A DNA stretch of 5,723 bases. Origin: Verrucomicrobiales bacterium (GTDB lineage: Bacteria; Verrucomicrobiota; Verrucomicrobiia; Verrucomicrobiales; DEV007). This document shows, one piece after another, positions 1-5,487 of the stretch. The position numbers and the translations under genes were made by a program. The DNA lies in NCBI GenBank assembly GCA_023253615.1, contig JALRFZ010000411.1, positions 1 to 5,723 of the forward strand, in the 5' to 3' direction. Under the pieces are notes generated by a model. That model searched no databases, was not told where the DNA came from, and worked only from the letters and a program-made list of their open reading frames with translations. Position 1 is the stretch's first letter. Each line of letters begins with the position of its first letter.

Positions 1-1
1 T

Positions 2-286
2 TTTGACGCCGACCCGATGCACGTGAAGGCCACGCCCGAGCAGATGGGCGTGCCCGTCTTCGACGTCCGCGAAATGGGGCGCTACGTCGCCGCCCATGGC
101 GTGCGCATGGCCATCATCGCCGTGCCGGAATCCGCCGGACAGTCCGTCGCCGATGTCCTCGTCGCCTCCGGCGTGCAGGCCATCCTCAATTTCTCCCCGG
201 CCGTGCTGAACGTGCCCGACGAGGTCATCGTCAATCACGTCGATCTCGCCGCCGAACTCGGCAGCCTCAGCTTCTTCGTCAGCTGA
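2..286 (+). CDS. rex: Redox-sensing transcriptional repressor Rex, C-terminal part (5' end outside window)
   Basis: Rex is a cytoplasmic homodimeric repressor that binds operator DNA when NAD+ is high and is released by NADH, controlling fermentation and respiration genes. The reading frame is open from base 2, and 94 residues are visible of about 210 usual. What is seen is the second half of the Rossmann (CoA-binding-like) domain: FDADP, typical of the loop after the second strand where the nucleotide ribose is bound; GVPVFDVREM; MAIIAVPESAGQSVADVLVASG; then the family hallmark ILNFSPAVLNVP followed by VNHVDLAAELGSLSFF, which ends in the domain-swapped dimer helix. The N-terminal winged helix lies outside the window. 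ATG at 17 is internal, not the start. The next gene begins 9 nt after the TGA stop, so the two are probably co-transcribed. The family assignment rests on recognised motifs and is fairly sure. Confidence 0.9.
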   Translation, partial: FDADPMHVKATPEQMGVPVFDVREMGRYVAAHGVRMAIIAVPESAGQSVADVLVASGVQAILNFSPAVLNVPDEVIVNHVDLAAELGSLSFFVS

Positions 287-295
287 CCCGGGCCC

Positions 296-1159
296 ATGGC
301 AACGCCGGACGGGATGCTCGTGGAGGTGCCTTTCGACGGGGATTTTTCCCTGGGCGACACGCTCAAGTCCGGCCAGATCTTCCATTGGGAGGCGATCACC
401 TTCGGGGGCATCGACGGCTACGCCGGCTGTATCGGCGACGGACCGCCCGCTTTCGTGACGCAGGATGCCTCCGGTGTCGTCCGCACCCTCGCGCCCGATG
501 CGGGGCGGGTCGGCCGCTATTTCGGGCTCGATCATTCCTCCGCCTCGGTGCGGGCCGCTTTTCCGGCAAACGATCCCGTCCTCGCCGAGGCGATCGCCTT
601 TTGTTCCGGCATCCGCGTCGCCCGTCAGCCGCTCTGGGAATGCCTCGCCACCTTCATCACCTCATCCCTCAAACAGGTCGCGCACATCCGCGCGATGTCC
701 CTGACCCTGCGATCGCGTTTCGGGGAGCGGCACGAATTCGCCGGACACCATTTCCACGCCTACCCGACCCCGGAGGCCCTTGCCGCCGCCGGTGAGGCGG
801 CCTTGCGCGAATGCGGGCTCGGCTATCGGGCGAAGTCCCTCCATCTCGCCGCCCTCGCCGTCTCCACCGGTGCGATCGATCTCGCCGCCGTCGAGGCCGA
901 GCCCTCGCTCGCGCGGGCGAGGGAGCAGCTCCTCGCCCTCCACGGAGTCGGAGACAAGATCGCGAATTGCGCCCTTCTCTTCGGGGCCGGTCATTGGGAC
1001 GCCTTTCCCATCGACGTCTGGATCGAGCGCATCCTCCGCGATCTTTACCGGAAGCGGGTGAAAGGGGCGAAACTCCAGGCATGGGCCGAAAAACACTTCG
1101 GCCCCCATGCCGGCTATGCCCAGCAATACCTCTTTCATTTCGCGAGGAAAACGCTTTAG
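296..1159 (+). CDS. OGG1-family 8-oxoguanine DNA glycosylase / AP lyase
   Basis: This enzyme is predicted to excise 8-oxoguanine from DNA and nick the abasic site by beta-elimination (base excision repair). It has 287 residues with the OGG_N domain at about 10-130 and the helix-hairpin-helix (HhH-GPD) domain at about 130-285. Visible landmarks are SGQIFHW (25-31, equivalent to human SGQSFRW), LGYRAK (175-180), the hairpin LHGVGDKIANC (215-225) with the Schiff-base lysine K221, and FPIDVW (237-242) with the catalytic aspartate D240. HAGYAQQYLF (271-280) matches human HAGWAQAVLF, so Q276 and F280 stand at the 8-oxoG-recognition positions Q315 and F319. Residues that hold the orphan cytosine in human OGG1 are only partly kept: N149 is L125, R154 is H130 and R204 is R178 (my alignment). 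The start at 296 lies 9 nt after rex; M7 (base 314) is an alternative. No Shine-Dalgarno is visible at either. An AlkA-type specificity is less likely because of the OGG_N motifs. Confidence 0.88.
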   Translation: MATPDGMLVEVPFDGDFSLGDTLKSGQIFHWEAITFGGIDGYAGCIGDGPPAFVTQDASGVVRTLAPDAGRVGRYFGLDHSSASVRAAFPANDPVLAEAIAFCSGIRVARQPLWECLATFITSSLKQVAHIRAMSLTLRSRFGERHEFAGHHFHAYPTPEALAAAGEAALRECGLGYRAKSLHLAALAVSTGAIDLAAVEAEPSLARAREQLLALHGVGDKIANCALLFGAGHWDAFPIDVWIERILRDLYRKRVKGAKLQAWAEKHFGPHAGYAQQYLFHFARKTL

Positions 1160-1175
1160 TTTCGGGCTCGTTTCG

Positions 1176-2549
1176 ATGTCGGAGTCGCAGAAGATGTTTG
1201 CCAGTGTCTCGGGGGCGTTTGTCGCCCACCTGATGTTGCTTGTGCTCGTGCTTGTCCTGCCGGAGACGACCTCCGTCGGCTCCTCCGCCACCGTGAAAAA
1301 AAGCCGCGAGCGCCCCCGCGAAGTGACCGTGATGATGGGCGACCTCATGGAGCGGCTCGAGCGCGAGCGTCTCGAAAAAAAGCCCGATCCTCCCGAACCC
1401 GAGCCACCCCGGCCCGAATCGCGGGCCTTCGTCTCCACCGATCTGAACCGTGCCGAGGCGGAGGCCCCGGAAAACGCGCGTTTCGAATCCGATCGCAACA
1501 CCACCGCCGCCTCGCGGCTGCGTCCCGACGAAAACCTCCCCCAGGAGAGAGGCTTGCCCACCCTCGCCGGCACGAGCCCGCTGCCGCACCTCACCCTCGC
1601 CAATCGCGATTACACCGAAGGGCCGATTGAAAACTCGTCGGGCGACGCCGCGTCGGGCGCCGCTGCGTCCGACGCCGCGGCACCCGCTCTCCCGGCTCCG
1701 GCGACCGGCGGGATGCCCGCCGCACCGATGCCCGCCGCACGGATGCCCGCCGCACGCAAGGCAGAGACTCTCTCCGCCAGCGAAGAGGGGCCCCGTCCCG
1801 AAGGGGCCGCGAGCGACGCCGCCATGGCCGCGATCCCGGGCAACCAGGGAACCGGGAGCGAGGGTGCGACGCGTGAGAAAAGCTACCTTCCGCCCGACCG
1901 CGACGTGCCTTCACCCCTGATCCGGGAAGTGCCCGACGGAGCGGACCGGCTCGCCGTCGGCGATGGTTCCGGCCGGGAAGGCAAAGACCCTTCCGACCCT
2001 CTTGCCTCGCCGACCCAACAGGGTGCGATGGCCGCCGCGACCGATGGCCTCCGCGAATCCGTCGAAGAAACCACCGGAGAAGAAAACGCCGTCGAAGAAA
2101 CCGCGCCCTCGCCCGAACGCGAGCCTCCGGCACCCATGACGCGGCCCGCCGACGACGGATTGTTCGCCAAGGGCTTCAGCCCCGAAGAAAGGCAGAACGT
2201 CATCAACGGCACTTTCACGCGGACCGGCACCGATGCCGTCGATGCCATCGGCACCCCCATGGGCAAATACAAGAAAGCCGTGCGCGATGCCATCTCCGCG
2301 AAGTGGCACCAGTACCGCCAGAAAAACGCCGACTTCGTCACCTGGGGCATCCTGAAGCTCGAGTTCAGCGTCGATGCCCGCGGCAAAGTCCACGACTTGC
2401 AGATCACCAAAAACGAGGCGAATGCCATGCTCGCCGAGTTTTCCCTGCGAGCCATCCGCGAAGCCGAGCTGCCGCCCATGCCCGCGGAAGTCGCCGAATC
2501 CGTCGGCTCCAAGGGGCTCGTCATCCAATACGACATCATCATCTACTGA
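1176..2549 (+). CDS. tonB: TonB-family energy transducer with very long disordered linker
   Basis: Predicted to carry proton-motive-force energy from an ExbB/ExbD complex across the periplasm to outer-membrane receptors. The protein has 457 residues. A short cytoplasmic start is followed by one membrane helix (about 8-29, FASVSGAFVAHLMLLVLVLVL). Then come a charged, Pro/Glu-rich stretch (41-82, with ERLEKKPDPPEPEPPRPE), a long Ala/Pro/Asp/Glu-rich low-complexity linker to about 360, and a C-terminal TonB/TolA-like domain (364-457): YKKAVRDAISAKW, then LKLEFSVDARGKVHDLQI, then ELPPMP. The linker includes three MPAA repeats (180-193). I place the start at ATG 1176, 16 nt after the glycosylase stop. 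An in-frame ATG at 1107 would add a polar segment and overlap the previous gene by 53 nt. The next gene starts 11 nt downstream. At nearly twice the length of E. coli TonB, the difference is in the linker. TolA is the alternative, but no tolB or pal is seen. Confidence 0.8.
   Translation: MSESQKMFASVSGAFVAHLMLLVLVLVLPETTSVGSSATVKKSRERPREVTVMMGDLMERLERERLEKKPDPPEPEPPRPESRAFVSTDLNRAEAEAPENARFESDRNTTAASRLRPDENLPQERGLPTLAGTSPLPHLTLANRDYTEGPIENSSGDAASGAAASDAAAPALPAPATGGMPAAPMPAARMPAARKAETLSASEEGPRPEGAASDAAMAAIPGNQGTGSEGATREKSYLPPDRDVPSPLIREVPDGADRLAVGDGSGREGKDPSDPLASPTQQGAMAAATDGLRESVEETTGEENAVEETAPSPEREPPAPMTRPADDGLFAKGFSPEERQNVINGTFTRTGTDAVDAIGTPMGKYKKAVRDAISAKWHQYRQKNADFVTWGILKLEFSVDARGKVHDLQITKNEANAMLAEFSLRAIREAELPPMPAEVAESVGSKGLVIQYDIIIY
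1712..1756 (+). repeat. 15-bp tandem repeat, three copies, in the TonB linker
   Basis: Three copies of GATGCCCGCCGCAC(C/G) lie head to tail at 1712-1726, 1727-1741 and 1742-1756, identical except for the last base of the first copy. They are in frame and encode the five-residue unit M-P-A-A-(P/R). Slippage here would lengthen or shorten the linker by five residues without a frameshift. Confidence 0.85.
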
Positions 2550-2560
2550 TCCGCCGCCCG

Positions 2561-3328
2561 ATGCCCGATCCGAGCCTCAACGAACAAGTCTGGAAATTTC
2601 TCCTCTCCGGCGGTTTCTTCATGATCCCCATCGGGATCTGCTCCTTTGTCGGCATCGCCGTCTGCATCCACCGCGCCATCACCCTGCGGTGGAAGGCGGT
2701 CATCCCGCTCGCGCTCCGGCCCGATCTCGCGAGACTCGGAGAGGTCTTCCGCGAGGGGCGTGCCGCCAGGCTCCTCCTCGATCTCCGCCGCAGCGACAGC
2801 CCCATGGGCCGCATCGGGCGCGTCGCCCTCTCCAGCGATTTCAACGACCGCGCCGAGACCGAAAAAGCCGTCGAGGCCACCGCCCGCGAGCAGATCGTGA
2901 AACTCGAGAACGGCATGGGCGTGCTCGAGGTCGTCATCACCATCGCGCCGCTGCTCGGTCTGCTCGGCACCGTCTCCGGCCTCGTCGGCGTCTTCGCCAC
3001 CCTCGGCGACGGAGCCGACCACTCCGATCCCGCCCTCATCGCCGGCGGTATCGCCGAGGCGCTCAACACCACCATCGCCGGGCTCTGCGTCGCCGTCATC
3101 ATGGTCATCTTCCACTCCTACTTCACCCGCCGGATCGAGCGCATCGCCGCGCGGCTCGAAGTCATCGCCGGCCACCTCCTCCACGAGTATTTCAAAAACG
3201 GTGGCTCCACCCTGCACGCGGCTCTCCCCGGCACCGCCGACAGCGAGCCCGGTCCCCCCTCCGTCATCCCTCCGCGACCCGCCGGCGATTCCGTGCGGGA
3301 AGCCGGCAAAAGCGATTTTCTCTCGTGA
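2561..3328 (+). CDS. exbB: ExbB/TolQ/MotA-type proton channel protein
   Basis: This inner-membrane subunit forms, with ExbD, the proton-driven motor that energises TonB. It has 255 residues and the three-helix MotA_TolQ_ExbB layout: helix 1 at about 17-38, a cytoplasmic region 40-118, helix 2 with the hallmark IAPLLGLLGTVSGLVGVF (128-145), and helix 3 preceded by GGIAEALNTTIAGLCVAV (162-179). The small residues and threonines of helices 2 and 3 (T137, T170, T171) line the proton path in known family members. The tail (212-255) is Pro-rich, polar and of unknown role. The start at 2561 is the natural one: it gives the typical N-terminus before helix 1, 11 nt after the tonB stop; the frame is open farther upstream only as an artefact of high GC. 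The stop overlaps the exbD start by 4 nt, which suggests translational coupling. ExbB is preferred over TolQ from the tonB neighbour. Confidence 0.9.
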   Translation: MPDPSLNEQVWKFLLSGGFFMIPIGICSFVGIAVCIHRAITLRWKAVIPLALRPDLARLGEVFREGRAARLLLDLRRSDSPMGRIGRVALSSDFNDRAETEKAVEATAREQIVKLENGMGVLEVVITIAPLLGLLGTVSGLVGVFATLGDGADHSDPALIAGGIAEALNTTIAGLCVAVIMVIFHSYFTRRIERIAARLEVIAGHLLHEYFKNGGSTLHAALPGTADSEPGPPSVIPPRPAGDSVREAGKSDFLS

Positions 3329-3741
3329 AATTCCACCTCAAGAGACGCCGCAGTCCCTCGGTGCCGATCGTGACCCTGATCGACATCCTCGCCATCCTGC
3401 TCATTTTCTTCATCGTCACGACCACCTTCAAGACGAAGGAATCCCTCGTGCAGGTGAATCTGCCGCGCTCCTCCGAGATGGGCGAGGGGACCACCGCCGA
3501 GCCCCGTGTTTCCCTCGCTCTCGCGAAGGATGGCAGCATTTCCCTCGGCGACCAGCTCGTGCCCATCGAGAGTCTCAGCACCGCCCTCGAGGAATTCCGC
3601 GCTTCCCGCCCCCGGGATCGCCTCGAGCTCAAGGCCGACGAAGGCGCCCCTCTCGGGCTCATGGTCAAAGTCTGGGACGCCGCCACGCGGGCCGGACTGA
3701 AGATCGATGATCTGCCCCTCCGCATTCTCATCGAGGAGTAA
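3325..3741 (+). CDS. exbD: ExbD/TolR-type proton channel partner (GTG start)
   Basis: Partner of ExbB in the TonB motor, anchored in the inner membrane with a periplasmic domain. It has 138 residues, the usual ExbD length. A short basic N-terminus (KFHLKRRRSPSVP) leads into one membrane helix, VTLIDILAILLIFFIVTTTF (16-35), which carries the conserved proton-binding aspartate D20 (equivalent to D25 of E. coli ExbD). The periplasmic part holds VQVNLPRSS (42-50), the family's short motif after the helix, and a globular C-terminal fold with LELKADEGAPLGLMVKVWDAA. The GTG start overlaps the exbB TGA (GTGA), and no ATG lies between the upstream overlap and the basic N-terminus, so GTG is the best choice. 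It is the last gene of the run; no convincing terminator follows, but a repeat island begins at its stop codon. Confidence 0.9.
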   Translation: MKFHLKRRRSPSVPIVTLIDILAILLIFFIVTTTFKTKESLVQVNLPRSSEMGEGTTAEPRVSLALAKDGSISLGDQLVPIESLSTALEEFRASRPRDRLELKADEGAPLGLMVKVWDAATRAGLKIDDLPLRILIEE

Positions 3742-3765
3742 CGGGTCACGGTTCACGGGTCACGG
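3741..3765 (+). repeat. 11-bp direct repeat at the exbD stop
   Basis: ACGGGTCACGG occurs at 3741-3751 and again, identical, at 3755-3765, with GTTC-like filler between (period 14). The first copy begins with the last base of the exbD stop codon. It looks like an intergenic repeat unit rather than an operator, but a protein-binding direct repeat is possible. Confidence 0.7.
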
Positions 3766-3771
3766 GGAAAC

Positions 3772-3843
3772 CTCATACTCATACTCATACTCATACTCAA
3801 AAATCGAACGTCCCTCGCCCCCCCCGTTGAGTAAGAGTATGAG
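3772..3843. repeat. ATACTC hexamer array with inverted copy (possible hairpin element)
   Basis: CTC followed by four exact ATACTC units fills 3772-3798. At 3829-3843, GAGTAAGAGTATGAG is the reverse complement of two units with one mismatch (14 of 15 bases pair with 3784-3798). The arms enclose a 30-nt loop that includes a run of eight C (3818-3825). No T-tract follows on either strand, so an intrinsic terminator is unlikely. The arrangement resembles a short palindromic dispersed repeat. The array is too short, and its units too contiguous, for a CRISPR. Confidence 0.7.
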
Positions 3844-3917
3844 AGGGCTCCTCCGAAAACCTTTCCTGGTTTACCGATTCCCGATCACCGCTTACAGTCC
3901 TCCCATTCCCGAGCTCC

Positions 3918-4469
3918 ATGATCCGAAAAATCGTCTTTTATCCCGATCCCGTCCTGCGCCAGGTCGGAGCGCGCGTCGATCCCGTCACCGATGAGATCCG
4001 GACACTCGCCGCCGACATGATCGAGACCATGTATGATGCCCACGGCGTCGGGCTCGCCGCTCCGCAGGTGGGCGAATCCGTGCAACTCGCCGTCGTCGAT
4101 GTCTCCCACGACGAAGAATGTGTCAGCTACCTCCGCGTCAATGGCGAGGAAAAGAGCCTTTCCGACATCTGTCCCCTCGTCTTCATCAATCCGCGCCTCG
4201 AATTGCTCGGCCCGAAAGAAGCCGACACCGAGGGCTGCCTCTCCTTTCCCGATCTCCGCGGCGAGATCTCGCGTCCTTCCGAAGTCAAAGCCACCCTCGA
4301 AACCCTCGATGGCGAGACGCTCGTCATCGAGACCGACGGTCTCTTCGCCCGCGCCCTGCAGCACGAAGTCGATCACCTCTTCGGACGCCTTTTCATCGAT
4401 CGCATGAGCAGCGCCCGCAAGCTCGCCATCCGCGGACGCCTCCGCGAGATGCAGGAGCAATACGGCTGA
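3918..4469 (+). CDS. def: Peptide deformylase
   Basis: A cytoplasmic metalloenzyme that removes the formyl group from the N-terminal methionine of new proteins. It has 183 residues, close to the usual 165-190. All three family motifs are present: GVGLAAPQ (43-50, with Q50 stabilising the transition state), EGCLSFP (105-111, metal ligand C107) and QHEVDHLFG (148-156, metal ligands H149 and H153, catalytic E150). The residue after EGCLS and the trailing proline match type 1 deformylases. The start at 3918 gives the standard opening IRKIVFYPDPVLR; no Shine-Dalgarno lies before it. The gene is often next to fmt (methionyl-tRNA formyltransferase), but here a repeat spacer precedes it and a convergent unknown gene follows, so it is probably a single-gene transcript. 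No clear promoter is visible upstream. Confidence 0.95.
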   Translation: MIRKIVFYPDPVLRQVGARVDPVTDEIRTLAADMIETMYDAHGVGLAAPQVGESVQLAVVDVSHDEECVSYLRVNGEEKSLSDICPLVFINPRLELLGPKEADTEGCLSFPDLRGEISRPSEVKATLETLDGETLVIETDGLFARALQHEVDHLFGRLFIDRMSSARKLAIRGRLREMQEQYG

Positions 4470-4545
4470 GCCCCTCCGGCCGTTCCGCGGCACCCTGATT
4501 CAGAGGCCGCCGTGCGGGACGCCGGCAGGGCGGGGGATCCCGGGG
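4470..4545. other. Convergent spacer between def and the acidic-tail gene
   Basis: This 76-nt spacer separates two genes whose 3' ends face each other. It is GC-rich with only short self-complementary stretches such as CTGATTCAG (4495-4503). I see no stem followed by a T-tract on either strand, so how the two transcripts end here is not evident. Confidence 0.5.
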
Positions 4546-4974
4546 TCAATCGTCGTCTTCGTCTCCGTCCTCGTCGTCGAAGTCGTCGTCGAAATCCTCG
4601 TCTTCGTCGAATTCGGGATCCTCGTCCTCGTCGTCCGCGTCTTCGAGATCTTCATCCAGATCATCGAAATCATCGTCCGCGTCGGCCTCGCCGTCCGGCG
4701 GGAAATTGCGCGGCGAATAGCCCAGGGCCACCGCGAGCTCGCCCTTCGTCTGGAAGGGGCCTTCGATCACGCCGCCCGCCGTCGTCGCCCAGTAGCCGCC
4801 GAGGTCCGATTCCGGGTCGCTGAAAACGACGAGACCTTCATCGGGGGCGCGGTATTCCACCTCGAGCCAGTCGTTCGAGCTGTCGAAATACTGTTGGAAC
4901 CACTCGTCGTTGCAGACATCGCCGTCTTCGGCGTACTGTTCGAAATAGGCTTGGCGGAATTCTTCTGGGGTCAT
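4546..4974 (-). CDS. Unknown protein with extreme Asp/Glu C-terminal tail
   Basis: I do not recognise this family. The protein has 142 residues with two parts. Residues 1-95 look folded and rich in aromatic residues: an amphipathic start (MTPEEFRQAYFEQYAEDG), a Trp/Tyr-rich segment (NDEWFQQYFDSSNDWLEVEYRAP), and a strand-like core GLVVFSDPESDLGGYWATTAGGVIEGPFQTKGELAVALGYSPRNFPP (cited here in two halves, 47-66 and 67-93). The GPFxTxxEL pattern (72-80) recalls the end of GYF-like or similar small domains, weakly. Residues 96-142 contain 36 Asp or Glu among 47, spaced by Phe, Leu and Ala, and are surely disordered. There is no signal peptide or membrane helix, so it is probably cytoplasmic. I start at ATG 4974; the in-frame ATG at 5148 would add a 58-residue basic, low-quality segment and would translate through the terminator hairpin at 5040-5088. 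The gene converges on def with a 76-nt gap. Confidence 0.7.
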   Translation of the reverse strand: MTPEEFRQAYFEQYAEDGDVCNDEWFQQYFDSSNDWLEVEYRAPDEGLVVFSDPESDLGGYWATTAGGVIEGPFQTKGELAVALGYSPRNFPPDGEADADDDFDDLDEDLEDADDEDEDPEFDEDEDFDDDFDDEDGDEDDD

Positions 4975-5039
4975 GGAAGGGGAGGAGGATCGGATCAGGA
5001 GGTGGAGGGTGGGTTTTGCCAAAGGGCGCGGAAACGTAC

Positions 5040-5088
5040 AAAAAGCCGCCGCGCAATCAAGAGGCTTCTCACGCGAGATTGCGCGGCG
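5040..5088 (-). terminator. Intrinsic terminator on the minus strand, upstream of the acidic-tail gene
   Basis: CGCCGCGCAATC (5047-5058) and GATTGCGCGGCG (5077-5088) are perfect reverse complements: a 12-bp stem with nine G-C pairs and an 18-nt loop. Read on the minus strand the stem is followed by GC and then five T (5044-5040), the form of a rho-independent terminator. It lies about 70 nt before the start codon of the acidic-tail gene and points toward it, so it may be an attenuator in that gene's leader or the end of a short upstream transcript. No T-tract follows on the plus strand. Confidence 0.6.
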
Positions 5089-5262
5089 CGAGCCACCACC
5101 CGCCCTTCGCGAATCCGCCGCAGCAACCCCTTCCGCATCCGGAGACACGAAAACCCGCCCCCGCGAATTTCCCGCAATTTTCCCTTGAATTCTCCCCCCT
5201 TCGCAGCCAAATTCGGCTCCCTTCGCGGAGTCCCCCGGGTTTCAGCGGAGTTTTCTTTCAAT
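5089..5262. other. Gene-free spacer upstream of tRNA-Asn
   Basis: I see no gene in this spacer. Three similar units, AATTTCCC (5166), AATTTTCCC (5176) and AATTCTCCC (5188), recur at 10-12 nt spacing in an otherwise GC-rich stretch. CGAATTT (5164) and AAATTCG (5209) are reverse complements. A promoter for the tRNA should lie here; TTGAAT (5185-5190) is a possible -35 box, but no good -10 box follows at the right distance. Confidence 0.4.
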
Positions 5263-5334
5263 TCCTCTGTAGCTCAGCGGTAGAGCGGGTGGCTGTTAAC
5301 CACTAGGTCGTTGGTTCGATCCCAACCGGAGGAG
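5263..5334 (+). tRNA. tRNA-Asn (anticodon GTT)
   Basis: A full cloverleaf can be drawn. The acceptor stem is TCCTCTG with CGGAGGA (one G-T pair) and discriminator G5334. The D arm is GCTC/GAGC around AGCGGTA. The anticodon stem is GGTGG/CCACT (one wobble) with loop CTGTTAA and anticodon GTT at 5295-5297, reading AAC and AAT codons. The variable loop is AGGTC. The T arm is GTTGG/CCAAC around TTCGATC. The 3' CCA is not encoded and must be added by the nucleotidyltransferase. The T-arm sequence is intact, so no integration scar is seen at the 3' end. Confidence 0.97.
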
Positions 5335-5367
5335 CTTTCCCGCCAACAGGTCTTTCGGCGGGGAAAG
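5335..5367 (+). terminator. Hairpin directly after tRNA-Asn, probable 3'-end signal
   Basis: CTTTCCCGCC (5335-5344) pairs with GGCGGGGAAAG (5357-5367) with one bulged G, giving ten pairs around a 12-nt loop. The stem starts at the base after the tRNA discriminator. It lacks a T-tract, so it is not a classical intrinsic terminator. It may terminate weakly, or shape the precursor for 3' trimming. Confidence 0.4.
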
Positions 5368-5474
5368 ACGGACAAGTTACTCTCAGAACGTTCCGTATCG
5401 TCGGCTTCCTGACTTGCTGCGGGAAACGTGGTGCCGTGCGCTTTGGAAGGGAAAGTTTCTTGAAATCAGGGGGG
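5368..5474. other. Spacer between the tRNA hairpin and the TATAAT box
   Basis: I see no gene here. The stretch is less GC-rich than the coding regions and shows no repeat beyond short near-complements such as ACGTTCC (5388) and GGGAAACGT (5421). Confidence 0.4.
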
Positions 5475-5480
5475 TATAAT
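5475..5480 (+). promoter_or_regulatory. Perfect -10 box (TATAAT), leaderless arrangement
   Basis: TATAAT follows a run of six G. Seven nucleotides separate it from ATG at 5488, the normal distance to a transcription start, so an mRNA would begin at or near the A of the start codon. No convincing -35 box is found 16-18 nt upstream (AAGTTT or AAAGTT at 5452-5458), and there is no extended -10 TG. An exact hexamer is rare by chance in such GC-rich DNA, but a single box is limited evidence. Confidence 0.45.
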
Positions 5481-5487
5481 TTCCATA

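Noticed and set aside
1107..1175. N-terminal extension of tonB from ATG 1107
   Set aside because: It would overlap the glycosylase by 53 nt and add 23 polar residues before the membrane helix; ATG 1176 gives a normal short cytoplasmic start.
662..1603. Long minus-strand frames opposite the glycosylase and the tonB start
   Set aside because: They are Arg/Gly/Ser-rich with no recognisable domain and lie opposite clear plus-strand genes; high GC at third codon positions creates such frames.
1883..2542. Long minus-strand frames opposite the TonB C-terminal domain
   Set aside because: Low-complexity composition, no motif, and the plus strand encodes a recognisable domain throughout.
3772..3798. 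Hexamer array as a CRISPR
   Set aside because: Units are 6 bp, contiguous and without spacers.
4975..5148. N-terminal extension of the acidic-tail protein from ATG 5148
   Set aside because: The added 58 residues are basic and low quality, and the stretch contains the terminator hairpin at 5040-5088.
5263..5334. tRNA-Asn as an integration site for a mobile element
   Set aside because: No integrase and no repeated copy of the tRNA 3' end is visible in the window, although the right flank is cut short.
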